Below, one piece after another: positions 14,495 through 21,759 of a stretch of 33,621 nt of DNA. The translations under genes and the position numbers were made by a program. Under the pieces are notes generated by a model. The model ran no database searches. It was not told where the DNA came from and saw only the letters and a list, made by a program, of their open reading frames with translations. The stretch's first letter is position 1; the number at the start of each line of letters is the position of its first letter. The DNA comes from an uncultured Bacteroidales bacterium (GTDB taxonomy: Bacteria > Bacteroidota > Bacteroidia > Bacteroidales > UBA932): the NCBI GenBank assembly GCA_900316795.1, contig ONEF01000020.1:1-33621 (forward strand), read 5' to 3'.

Positions 14495-16090
14495 TTATCT
14501 GAGCAGTACAAGATGATCTCCTTCGTGGAGGATAGTGTTACCGTTAGGAATGATTGTTTCCTTTCCTCTGTGGACGAGGATTATTATACCTGAGCCGGGA
14601 ACATCAGCAATCCTCTTTCCAACCCTGCGGCTTCCGTGTTTTACGGTTTTTTCCAGGAAGATGGCCTCGGTTCCCTGGTAGGCGCGCGTTACTATTATCG
14701 CTTTGTCCCCAGGAAGTATGATGGTGTCTCCACGTGCGATTATTTCTTCCTTCCCTCTCAAGATCAAGGCTATCAAGACATCTTTTGGCAGGTGAAGGTC
14801 TTTCACTTTGCGGTTGGCCATAGTGCTGTCTTCAGGGATTTCAATCAGGCTGAACTGCATGGAACTGTCTTCAGAATAGTCCGTGAAAGTTTTCAGCACA
14901 TTGTTGTGGCGGTCTATCATGTTCAGCCATTTGGCCATCAAAGGTAGCAATGAGCCTTGTAGGGCAATGGAAATCAAAACCAGTATGAACACTATGTTGA
15001 ACAGGTGACGGGAAACAGGGTTGTTTCCAACACCGCTGACGCACATTATGGCAAATACGATGGCTGAAGCACCTCTCAAGCCTACAAATGAAATGAACGC
15101 CATCTGCCTGAAACTGTACTTGCGGAAAGGTGTCAGTATGCTGAATATGGCGGCAGGACGGACAGCAATAAGCAGGAAGGCAAAAACCATCAGGGCAGGA
15201 ACGATGTCATTAGGAAGTTCCTTAGGATCTACCAAGGCGCCTATGAGGAAGAAGGTAAGTACCTGCATCAGCTCGTTTATTCCGTCAAAGAAATTGACTA
15301 TAGGCTTCTTTTCCTTGAAGTCTTCGTTCCCTAAAATCATTCCTACTATGTAAACGCTCAGGTAACCGTTTCCTCCAAACAAATCCGGAAGAGCGTATGC
15401 GGCAATGGCAACAGCCGATATGAACAGGCAGGAATAACCACTACCCCTCATGTTGACCTTTTGCAGGGCCTTGGTGGCAAGGTATGCTATTCCGAAGCCG
15501 GCCAGAACACCGATTCCAATCTGCATAAAGAGCATGACTGCAAGGTTTCCGGCAGAGGCGGTTCCTTTGAAGAAGGAAAGCATGCCCAGTGTAAGTATGT
15601 TGGCCATAGGGTCGTTGCTTCCGCTTTCTACCTCCAGCATAGGTGCCGTGTTGTTCTTGAGGCCAAGTCTTTTTGAACGCAGGATTGAGAATACGGATGC
15701 AGCATCTGTAGAGCTTACCACAGCTCCCAGAACCATGCTTTGTTCCCAGGGCCACTTCAGTACGTAATGGCAGAGAAGACCTGTGCCCACAGCTGTTAAG
15801 ACTACCCCAAAAGATGCCAAAAGACCCGCTTCTACAACAACGCCCTTCACCGCGCTCCATCTTGTGCCGAAACCGCCGTAGAACATTATAAAGATCAAGG
15901 CGGTGGTGCATACGTTCTGCACGAGGTCAAAGTTGTCCACTTCTATAGGTATGACACCGCTGTTGCCCAAAAACAAGCCGAGCAGCAGGAATGCCAGCAA
16001 AGCAGGAACTCCTATTCGCAGAGAGAGGTTGTTGAGCCAGATGCTCAGCAAAAGCACTAAAGCAATTATAAGCAAAAAGGTGGTCAGCAT
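14495..16090 (-). CDS. K+/H+ (CPA1) antiporter with C-terminal RCK/TrkA_C domains
   Basis: A 531-aa membrane protein. The first ~390 residues form about 12 membrane helices of the Na+/H+ exchanger (CPA) type, including YGGFGTRW, VVSSTDAASVFSIL (the Asp-containing transport core) and FISFVGLRGASAIVFAI. The remaining ~140 residues contain cytoplasmic TrkA_C-like repeats (VKDLHLPKDVLIALILR and IADVPGSGIIILVHR) ending HEGDHLVLL. This is the arrangement of NhaP2/CvrA-type antiporters, which expel K+ and support pH and volume control. ATG at 16090 is chosen; the ATG at 16132 would add 14 residues encoded by the terminator hairpin of the neighbouring gene. Confidence 0.93.
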   Translation of the reverse strand: MLTTFLLIIALVLLLSIWLNNLSLRIGVPALLAFLLLGLFLGNSGVIPIEVDNFDLVQNVCTTALIFIMFYGGFGTRWSAVKGVVVEAGLLASFGVVLTAVGTGLLCHYVLKWPWEQSMVLGAVVSSTDAASVFSILRSKRLGLKNNTAPMLEVESGSNDPMANILTLGMLSFFKGTASAGNLAVMLFMQIGIGVLAGFGIAYLATKALQKVNMRGSGYSCLFISAVAIAAYALPDLFGGNGYLSVYIVGMILGNEDFKEKKPIVNFFDGINELMQVLTFFLIGALVDPKELPNDIVPALMVFAFLLIAVRPAAIFSILTPFRKYSFRQMAFISFVGLRGASAIVFAIMCVSGVGNNPVSRHLFNIVFILVLISIALQGSLLPLMAKWLNMIDRHNNVLKTFTDYSEDSSMQFSLIEIPEDSTMANRKVKDLHLPKDVLIALILRGKEEIIARGDTIILPGDKAIIVTRAYQGTEAIFLEKTVKHGSRRVGKRIADVPGSGIIILVHRGKETIIPNGNTILHEGDHLVLLR

Positions 16091-16096
16091 AATGTG

Positions 16097-16104
16097 CAAA
16101 TATA
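16097..16104 (-). promoter_or_regulatory. -7 box (TATATTTG) of the antiporter gene
   Basis: TATATTTG on the minus strand ends only 6 bases before ATG 16090, which predicts a leaderless or nearly leaderless mRNA. The -33 region would overlap the neighbouring terminator hairpin. Confidence 0.5.
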
Positions 16105-16136
16105 GTAAAAGCCGTGGTATTTTGTTTGCCACGGCT
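16105..16136 (-). terminator. rho-independent terminator of the alcohol dehydrogenase gene
   Basis: AGCCGTGG and CCACGGCT (16129-16136 and 16110-16117) form a perfect 8-bp stem with an 11-base loop. In the minus direction it is followed by TTTTACT. It lies 20 bases after the dehydrogenase stop at 16157. Confidence 0.75.
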
Positions 16137-16156
16137 CTTTGTCTCGACTCCTTCGT

Positions 16157-17338
16157 TTAGTCTTTCAGACACATACTGTAGATGGCCTCCACATCTTTCT
16201 TTACGAGAGGCTTGAAACCTGGCAGTGTCCCTCCGTTTACGGCCTTATCAGCCATTTCGGCAAAATGGGTGCTGTCTATACCCAGATCTGTGAGAGTACT
16301 CTTGAGACCAAGGGTTCCGAAAAGGAAATCGCCGAGGAGTTTAATTGCCTTGCGGGCAATATCCATAGGTGCAAGGGATGAGTCTATGCCAAAGACGTTT
16401 ACCCCAAACTGTCTGAATTTTGAAACTGTGGTTTCATCCAGGCAATACTCCATCCATCGCGGAGTGAGGATGGCAAGGCCGAGGCCGTGGGTTATATCGT
16501 AGTAGGCGGAAAGCTGGTGCTCCATAGGGTGGCAGCTCCAGGCCTGGCGTTTGCCGCCGTCTATGAAGCCGTTGATAGCCCAGGAAGAAGTCCACATCAG
16601 GTTGGCCCTTGCCTCGTAGTTCTCAGGCTCTTTCATTGCGACGGGAGCATACTTTATGATGGTCTTCATCAGTCCTTCCATGAAGCAGTCCAGCATGTAG
16701 AGGTCCTGGTCCATGATGAAGTAAACCTCAAAGATGTGGCTCAGCATGTCTGCCGCTCCGCAAGCTGTCTGGTAAGGGCTTACTGTATAGGTGTTGGTAG
16801 GATCCAGGAAAGAAGCCTTAGGCAGCATAGGAGGGCACATGCATCCTATCTTGTCGTTGGTTTCAGGGTTGCTTATCACTCCGCCGCAGTCCATCTCGCT
16901 TCCAGTGGCGGAAAGCGTCAGTATGCTTACAATAGGCAGAGCCTTTTCAACCGGAACCCTCTTTTTCATATCGAAGAAGTCCCAAGGGTCAAAGTCAACA
17001 AGCGCTCCGGCTGCCATGAATTTGGTGGCGTCTATGGTGGAACCGCCGCCCACTGCCAGCAGCACGTCTATCTTGAGGTCTTTGCACATTTGGGCTCCTT
17101 TCCTCACCGATGCAATTCTCGGATTAGGCTCGATTCCGGAAAGCTCATGAACCTCGAGGCCGGCCTCTTTTATTTCTTTTAACACTTTGTCGTATAACCC
17201 GATGCGTTTGATGGAACCGCCACCGTATGTCAGGAGCACTCTCTTGCCCCATTTCTTGAGTTCAGGACCTAGATTACTGAGCTGGTCTTTTCCGAAGTAA
17301 ACCCTTACCGGGATGTCGTAGATAAAGTCGTGTATCAT
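16157..17338 (-). CDS. iron-containing alcohol dehydrogenase (BDH/YqhD type)
   Basis: A 393-aa group III alcohol dehydrogenase, full length. The dinucleotide loop GGGS is at residues 97-100; ATGSEMDCGGVI follows at about 144. Metal ligands match the family pattern: Asp197 and His201 in CGAADMLSHIFE, His270 in the WSCHPMEHQL segment and His284 in DITHGLG. Relatives are NAD(P)H-dependent reductases of butyraldehyde and other aldehydes (BdhA, YqhD) and often serve as aldehyde scavengers. It is the last gene of the minus-strand redox cluster and is followed by its own terminator; the 87-base gap to the previous gene may hold a separate promoter. Confidence 0.95.
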   Translation of the reverse strand: MIHDFIYDIPVRVYFGKDQLSNLGPELKKWGKRVLLTYGGGSIKRIGLYDKVLKEIKEAGLEVHELSGIEPNPRIASVRKGAQMCKDLKIDVLLAVGGGSTIDATKFMAAGALVDFDPWDFFDMKKRVPVEKALPIVSILTLSATGSEMDCGGVISNPETNDKIGCMCPPMLPKASFLDPTNTYTVSPYQTACGAADMLSHIFEVYFIMDQDLYMLDCFMEGLMKTIIKYAPVAMKEPENYEARANLMWTSSWAINGFIDGGKRQAWSCHPMEHQLSAYYDITHGLGLAILTPRWMEYCLDETTVSKFRQFGVNVFGIDSSLAPMDIARKAIKLLGDFLFGTLGLKSTLTDLGIDSTHFAEMADKAVNGGTLPGFKPLVKKDVEAIYSMCLKD

Positions 17339-17425
17339 TGTATAGCAGTTGTTTGGCGTTTGTTGTTATTGTTTTGAGTCCCAGTTTCTCTGGAATAGAA
17401 TATGTGCGTGGTGTTTGCACGGCTT

Positions 17426-18547
17426 CTACTCCTTGGGATAGATGTCGTCGCCCACAGGTTCGAGCCACTCGTTGGATGCACCTTCTTTGACATCTTTGTG
17501 GTAGGTAAGGTGCTGGAACCAGCTTCCACGGGCTGCTCCGTGCCAGTGCTTTGCTTCTGCAGGTATGGCGATTATGGTTCCCGGAGTCATTTCAACGGGC
17601 TCTTTTCCCCATTCCTGGTACCATCCTCTTCCGGCAACGCACACAAGAACCTGTACCTGTTTGTGGTGGATGTGCCAGTTGTTGCGGCATCCCGGCTCAA
17701 AGGTGACGTTTACTATTCCGCCACCCATGTCAGCAAGGTAGCTGTTGCCGATGAAATACTGGGCGTATGCAGTATTAGGGTTTCCCTTGGGCCAAACTGA
17801 AAAGTCCACCTCCTGGATGTGCTTGCCGCAGCAGTTTTCCTCTACCGGTTCTCCATATACCTCTGCGATGGCCTTGCGCAGTCTTTTGCCCTCCTGGCAT
17901 CCTGCAAATTCCTCGACTACAGCAGGCAGCGCGTGGATCTGCTCGTCAGTGACCCCCATGTTCCGGGCACCGTTGATGTGAGCCTTGAGCTGAGGCTCGC
18001 ATCCCGGCAGGCTGGATATGGCGCTTACGGTCACAATCTCTCTTTCAGGATAACTGAGGTTGTTGCGTGCAAAGATGTCTCCGAAAAGATGAGCTTTCAG
18101 ATAGTAGTCTGTTGCCGGGGCGAATGTGTAGTTGAACGGGGCACCGGAAAGTTTTGTCTGGACTGCTGTTCCCTGCTTGAGAGCATCATAATCCGACGGC
18201 AGCGGATCTGCCTCTTTGCCGGGCTCAGTTGCAAGACCTTTTGCCTTTCTGTCTGCGATTACCTGCTGCAGGCATCCGAGTGCGTTCAGGGAACGAGGGA
18301 AGCCGGTGTATGCGTAAAGGTGGGAAAGGGCCTCTTTCGCCTTGCTTATTGTAAGGCCGTTGTCAAATCCCCGGTTAAGTGCATCGCTGAGGCCTTTGAT
18401 GTCACCCTTTGCCTCCAAGGCAGCTATCGCCGAGAGATATTTTTGGGTATTGTCTAATGCCATATTGTTTTGAGAGTAAGCAACACTTCCGGAAAAAAAC
18501 AGGAAAGCTGCTGTTATTGTATAAAATTTCTTGAATATAAGTTTCAT
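17426..18547 (-). CDS. exported carboxymuconolactone decarboxylase-cupin fusion
   Basis: The 373-aa protein begins with a signal peptide (MKLIFKKFYTITAAFLFFSG, cleavage likely after AYSQ). Two carboxymuconolactone decarboxylase/AhpD-like segments follow at about 40-105 and 145-225; the second has REIVTVSAISSLPGCEPQLKAHINGA with one Cys instead of the CxxC of AhpD. Residues 260-360 are a cupin with WHIHHKQVQVLVCVAGRGWYQ and HWHG metal-type His residues (His292, His294, His334). Such proteins are periplasmic and of unknown substrate, possibly quinone- or peroxide-related. ATG at 18547 gives the signal peptide; the upstream ATG at 18574 overlaps the previous gene's stop and adds no conserved sequence. 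Confidence 0.9.
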   Translation of the reverse strand: MKLIFKKFYTITAAFLFFSGSVAYSQNNMALDNTQKYLSAIAALEAKGDIKGLSDALNRGFDNGLTISKAKEALSHLYAYTGFPRSLNALGCLQQVIADRKAKGLATEPGKEADPLPSDYDALKQGTAVQTKLSGAPFNYTFAPATDYYLKAHLFGDIFARNNLSYPEREIVTVSAISSLPGCEPQLKAHINGARNMGVTDEQIHALPAVVEEFAGCQEGKRLRKAIAEVYGEPVEENCCGKHIQEVDFSVWPKGNPNTAYAQYFIGNSYLADMGGGIVNVTFEPGCRNNWHIHHKQVQVLVCVAGRGWYQEWGKEPVEMTPGTIIAIPAEAKHWHGAARGSWFQHLTYHKDVKEGASNEWLEPVGDDIYPKE

Positions 18548-18573
18548 GAAACTAAAGGACTCGGTTGAAGTCA

Positions 18574-19059
18574 TTATTGGTTGAGATAAGAAAAAGTGAC
18601 AGTTACGTTGCCTTCTCCAAGAAACTCCTTGACTTGTGCCTTTGTCATGTTGTCCATGTGGGCGAGTTTAGTCAGACTATATGAATTGTTGTCATAATAA
18701 ATAGTAATCTGACTGCCATTGTACAATATGATGTCTCCGGCAGATGTGGTAATGGGCTTGTCGTTTCTTGGCAGGGTAAAACCCAGAGAACCCACTTTTT
18801 CAAAGTTCCCGTAATCTGTCATATTTACAGTGACAGGGTTGGCTTTCAGTTTTGCAACAAAAGCCTCTGAAGAGGAATTCTGCTCAAAAGATGCGGTAGC
18901 GCTTTTGCTTCCTACAGTGATTTTCAGTTTTCCTGTAATATTAGTTTTTGGCTGGGACTCCTGTTCCTTAGGATTATCCTCAGGACTTGAAGTTGGATGG
19001 CTTGCTGAGGAACATGCCGTGAACAGGATAATGGCCAGAAGACTAAGGCAATATCTCAT
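18574..19059 (-). CDS. cyclophilin-like fold lipoprotein
   Basis: A 161-aa lipoprotein: MRYCLSLLAIILFTAC is a short signal with the lipidated Cys at 16, followed by a Ser/Pro/Glu linker. From about residue 42 the sequence (KLKITVGSKSATASFEQNSSSEAFVAKL in two pieces, VNMTDYGNFEKVGSLGFTLP, DIILYNGSQITIYYDNNSYSLTKLAHM) matches the cyclophilin-like family (PF18050) often coded beside flavodoxins and alpha/beta hydrolases in this group. The role is unknown; no proline-isomerase residues can be asserted. It starts one base after the hydrolase stop at 19061, so translational coupling is likely. Confidence 0.85.
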   Translation of the reverse strand: MRYCLSLLAIILFTACSSASHPTSSPEDNPKEQESQPKTNITGKLKITVGSKSATASFEQNSSSEAFVAKLKANPVTVNMTDYGNFEKVGSLGFTLPRNDKPITTSAGDIILYNGSQITIYYDNNSYSLTKLAHMDNMTKAQVKEFLGEGNVTVTFSYLNQ

Positions 19060-19060
19060 G

Positions 19061-20065
19061 TTACTTCAGATTTGTTTTGAAGAATTCTTCCATCTTGTCG
19101 TAAGGAATCACACCGGCAACATCGTCATACAGATCCACGTGGGTGGCTCCGGGTATCACATAGAATTCCTTGTTGCCTGCCACTGTGCTTTTGCCTTCTG
19201 GATTCACGCCGGTCATCTTTTCAAATGCGCCTTCTCCGAAGTAGCGGCTGTGGGCCTTTTCTCCGTGGATGATGAGTACCGGGTTGCGGATCTCAGAAGC
19301 CATGTCTAGAAGAGGCTGGTTTATCAGGGATATTGTTCCGGTGACATTCCATCCGTCTGTGGAGTTGCCGCTTCTAGGGTGATATCCCCTTGGGCATTTG
19401 TAGTAAGAATGGTAGTCTTTGACAAACCAAGGAGCGTCATCAGGAAGAGGGTCTATTACTCCGCCGGCTCTTGCATAAGTTCCTGATTTGTAGTCTTCCG
19501 TGCGTTGTTTGCTCCATGCTTCCCTCTGGCTGTGGCGGGCTTCTTCATTGTCTTGGGAACCAAAATAGCCTTCCCTTGCCACGCGGCTCATATCGTACAT
19601 CGTGGAGGCGACAGTGGCCTTGATACGGGTGTCAAGGGCGGCTGCATTTATGGCCATTCCGCCAAACCCGCAGATGCCGATAATGCCAATCCTTTCAGGA
19701 TCAACTTTTTCGTTGGTGGAGAGAAAATCCACTGCAGCGCAGAAGTCTTCCGTGTTGATGTCTCCGGAAGCCACACGTCTTGGCTCTCCGCCGCTTTCTC
19801 CTGTGTATGAAGGGTCAAAGGCAATGGTCAGAAATCCTCTTTCCGCCATGTGCTGGGCGTAAAGGCCGGAAGACTGCTCCTTTACAGCCCCGAACGGTCC
19901 GCTGACCGCAATGGCCGAAAGCTTTCCTTCCGCGTTCTTTGGTACATACATGTCTGCTGCGAGTGTAATCCCGTAGCGGTTATGGAAAGTAACTTTGCAA
20001 TGGTCAACAAGATCGCTCTTGGGAAAAGTCTTGTCCCAATCTTCTGTGAGTTTCAGTGTCTGCAT
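19061..20065 (-). CDS. alpha/beta hydrolase (dienelactone hydrolase-like, Cys nucleophile)
   Basis: A 334-aa YcjY/dienelactone hydrolase-like protein. The nucleophile elbow reads GICGFGG, placing Cys132 where most esterases carry Ser, as in true dienelactone hydrolases. Core strands LSAIAVSGPFGAVKEQ and GFLTIAFDPSYTGESGG precede it; PVLIIHGEKAHSRYF and the catalytic-His region GATHVDLYDD (about 308-317) follow. No signal peptide, so it is cytoplasmic. It lies 9 bases after the flavodoxin stop and one base before the cyclophilin-like gene, in the middle of the redox cluster. It may act on electrophilic lactones or esters; the substrate is inferred only from the fold. Confidence 0.9.
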   Translation of the reverse strand: MQTLKLTEDWDKTFPKSDLVDHCKVTFHNRYGITLAADMYVPKNAEGKLSAIAVSGPFGAVKEQSSGLYAQHMAERGFLTIAFDPSYTGESGGEPRRVASGDINTEDFCAAVDFLSTNEKVDPERIGIIGICGFGGMAINAAALDTRIKATVASTMYDMSRVAREGYFGSQDNEEARHSQREAWSKQRTEDYKSGTYARAGGVIDPLPDDAPWFVKDYHSYYKCPRGYHPRSGNSTDGWNVTGTISLINQPLLDMASEIRNPVLIIHGEKAHSRYFGEGAFEKMTGVNPEGKSTVAGNKEFYVIPGATHVDLYDDVAGVIPYDKMEEFFKTNLK

Positions 20066-20074
20066 GTTCTGCCT

Positions 20075-20647
20075 TCATAAAGATTCAACCCAAGCCTTCA
20101 CATCTTCGTCGGATGCCCTGTTGAGAACCTTTCCGTCTTTCCAGTTCAGGGAAGGATAAGCAGACTTGAACTCAGCGTTGGCCTTGTCAACGGTGCTTCC
20201 GCCGGAAGTTGCAAAGAATATGACGGTCTTTCCTGAGAGGTCGTAGGCCTCAATGAAAGTGTTGATGATGGTAGGGGCTGTGTACCACCATACAGGGAAA
20301 CCGATATAAACGGTTCCGTAGTCCTGTATATTCTCAAGGTCTTTCACGATTGCAGGACGGGAGGTCTTGTCCGCCATCTCCACGCTGCTGCGGGATGTCT
20401 TTACGGTCCAGTCAAGGTCTTCTGCCGTATATGCGACTTCAGGTTTGATTTCGTAAAGGTCACCGCCGGTTGCAGCGGCAACCTTCTCAGCCAGAGCTTT
20501 GGTTGTACCGGTCGCTGAGAAATAAGCTACGAGTGTCTTCATCTGTTTTTCCTCCTGTGTGTTCTGTGTCTGTTCTGTTTTCTTGTTCTGTCCGCAGGCT
20601 GACAAAACCATTGTCATTGCTGCGATTGCGAGAAAAATTCTTTTCAT
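20075..20647 (-). CDS. exported flavodoxin-like lipoprotein
   Basis: A 190-aa protein with signal MKRIFLAIAAMTMVLSAC, the lipid-anchored Cys at 18, and a Gln/Lys/Thr linker. The flavodoxin domain then starts with TLVAYFSATGTTKALAEKV, where SATGTTK (44-50) is the FMN-phosphate loop. Later FPVWWYTAPTIINTFIEAY and FFATSGGSTVDKANAEF give the flavin-ring loops. Lipid-anchored flavodoxins of this type are frequent in Bacteroidetes and probably carry electrons in periplasmic reductions. Second gene of the minus-strand cluster, behind the cupin and a terminator-like hairpin. Confidence 0.92.
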   Translation of the reverse strand: MKRIFLAIAAMTMVLSACGQNKKTEQTQNTQEEKQMKTLVAYFSATGTTKALAEKVAAATGGDLYEIKPEVAYTAEDLDWTVKTSRSSVEMADKTSRPAIVKDLENIQDYGTVYIGFPVWWYTAPTIINTFIEAYDLSGKTVIFFATSGGSTVDKANAEFKSAYPSLNWKDGKVLNRASDEDVKAWVESL

Positions 20648-20680
20648 GATATAATGTTTTATGTTGTTTCACACTGGTCT

Positions 20681-20735
20681 AAAACAAAAGCGTATCTCTG
20701 GGAGAATTGCTTTTACGCAATTTCAAAGATACGCT
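20681..20735 (-). terminator. large nested hairpin and T-tract after the cupin gene
   Basis: AGCGTATCTCTG (20689-20700) pairs with CAAAGATACGCT (20724-20735), 11 of 12 bases plus a G-U. Inside it AATTGC (20705-20710) pairs exactly with GCAATT (20717-20722). On the minus strand the stem is followed by TTTTGTTTT. A terminator or attenuator between the cupin and the rest of the cluster fits best. Confidence 0.65.
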
Positions 20736-20821
20736 AAATTACCAGTATGTCAGTTGCAGATTTTTCCGTATTTGTTGCACTTTTTGCGGACTGACTTAGG
20801 AAGTGCAACCGGTAGGGGAGA

Positions 20822-21274
20822 TTACCATTTCAGAAGTTCCTGGAGAATGTTTCCGTCTGCCATAGGGTTGTCGGCATCCGTGAAGCTGTTGGCCTTGTAC
20901 TGGATGCATAGCATTGTCAGGTTCTCAGTGCCGTTGTTCTTGAGGGCGCGTTTACCTTCTGGAGACACTCTTACAACGCTGCCTTCGCAGACTGGGAAAA
21001 TCTGTCCGTCAACCTGGTACTCACCCTTTCCTCTGAGGATGATGTAAATCTCTTCGTGAGTCTTGTGGGTATGGAGGAAACCGCTGTCCTGACCTGGTAC
21101 AAGGGTCTGGAAAGACAGTTCGCTTCCGGTCAAACCGATTTCAGGGCCGACAAACACTTTCCCCTTGAGGACATTTGGTCCCATAGGAAGTTCATAGTCC
21201 TGGATCTCATTCCAACTGCCGGCGTTTACCGCTGCAAAGTTTTTGCCTTCTGCAATCTTCTCAATCTTTTTCAT
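20822..21274 (-). CDS. cupin-domain protein
   Basis: A 150-aa single-cupin protein: FLHTHKTHEEIYIILRGKGEYQVDG (residues 67-90, in two pieces) has the first cupin motif with His68, His70 and Glu74/75, and the second motif region EGSVVRVSPEGKRAL follows, where the usual metal His is not obvious. Such proteins are cytoplasmic sensors or small enzymes of unknown substrate. It is the first gene of the redox cluster, 139 bases from the divergent HxlR gene, with a good -7 box at 21318-21325. It is the most likely direct target of that regulator (inference). Confidence 0.88.
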   Translation of the reverse strand: MKKIEKIAEGKNFAAVNAGSWNEIQDYELPMGPNVLKGKVFVGPEIGLTGSELSFQTLVPGQDSGFLHTHKTHEEIYIILRGKGEYQVDGQIFPVCEGSVVRVSPEGKRALKNNGTENLTMLCIQYKANSFTDADNPMADGNILQELLKW

Positions 21275-21294
21275 AATCAGTATTGTTTCTATTA

Positions 21295-21386
21295 GTTACT
21301 TTGTTACTTTTGTAGTGCAAATATAGTTGCCGGCAGCCTTATTTGCAATACGGCACCATTTGGTTCAATAGTTACCGGAAAGTTAC
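21295..21386. promoter_or_regulatory. divergent cupin/HxlR control region with GTTAC boxes
   Basis: TATATTTG on the minus strand (21318-21325) is a good -7 for the cupin gene. GTTAC occurs four times in the same orientation: 21295-21299, 21303-21307, 21371-21375 and 21382-21386. The first pair falls in the cupin leader and the second before the HxlR start. They are candidate sites for the regulator. Confidence 0.45.
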
Positions 21387-21413
21387 AATTAATGATATTC
21401 AACTGGTTGTACG

Positions 21414-21758
21414 ATGAAGAAATTTGAAAGTTTTTGCCCCGTCCGCGATGTTCTCTCTCAAATAGGGGACAAATGGTCTGTGCTTGCAATGGTTTCCATG
21501 CAAAAATATGGAGTCTGCCGCTTCCGTGATTTCCAGAAAGACATGCCGGATGTTTCGCGGAAAATGCTGTCCCAGACCCTTAAAGACCTGGAACGGTATA
21601 ACCTTGTGAGCCGGAAAGTTTATCCGGAAGTTCCTCCCAGAGTGGAATACAGTCTGACAAGACTCGGAGAGTCATTCCTGTCGCCGATGAACAATGTGAT
21701 TAACTGGATTCTTGATAATAAGGAAATTCTTTTCAGAAGTTCTCACCACACCATTTAA
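21414..21758 (+). CDS. HxlR-family transcriptional regulator
   Basis: A 114-aa winged-helix protein with the family start CPVRDVLSQIGDKWSVLAM, then FRDFQKDMPDVSRKMLSQTLKDLERYNLVSR (recognition helix and wing) and YSLTRLGESFLSPM. The conserved Cys8 near the N-terminus is the redox/electrophile-sensing residue in relatives such as HypR and QorR. It diverges from the cupin gene, and the downstream minus-strand genes are redox enzymes, so it probably controls that cluster. Its stop is one base from the convergent stop of the P-type ATPase gene. Confidence 0.93.
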   Translation: MKKFESFCPVRDVLSQIGDKWSVLAMVSMQKYGVCRFRDFQKDMPDVSRKMLSQTLKDLERYNLVSRKVYPEVPPRVEYSLTRLGESFLSPMNNVINWILDNKEILFRSSHHTI

Positions 21759-21759
21759 C

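Noticed and set aside
16487..17182. 231-codon frame opposite the alcohol dehydrogenase
   Set aside because: It is antisense to a well-conserved enzyme and has no recognisable domain.
17819..18457. 212-codon frame opposite the CMD-cupin gene
   Set aside because: Cys-rich antisense frame without a plausible start or any motif; the minus-strand gene explains the sequence.
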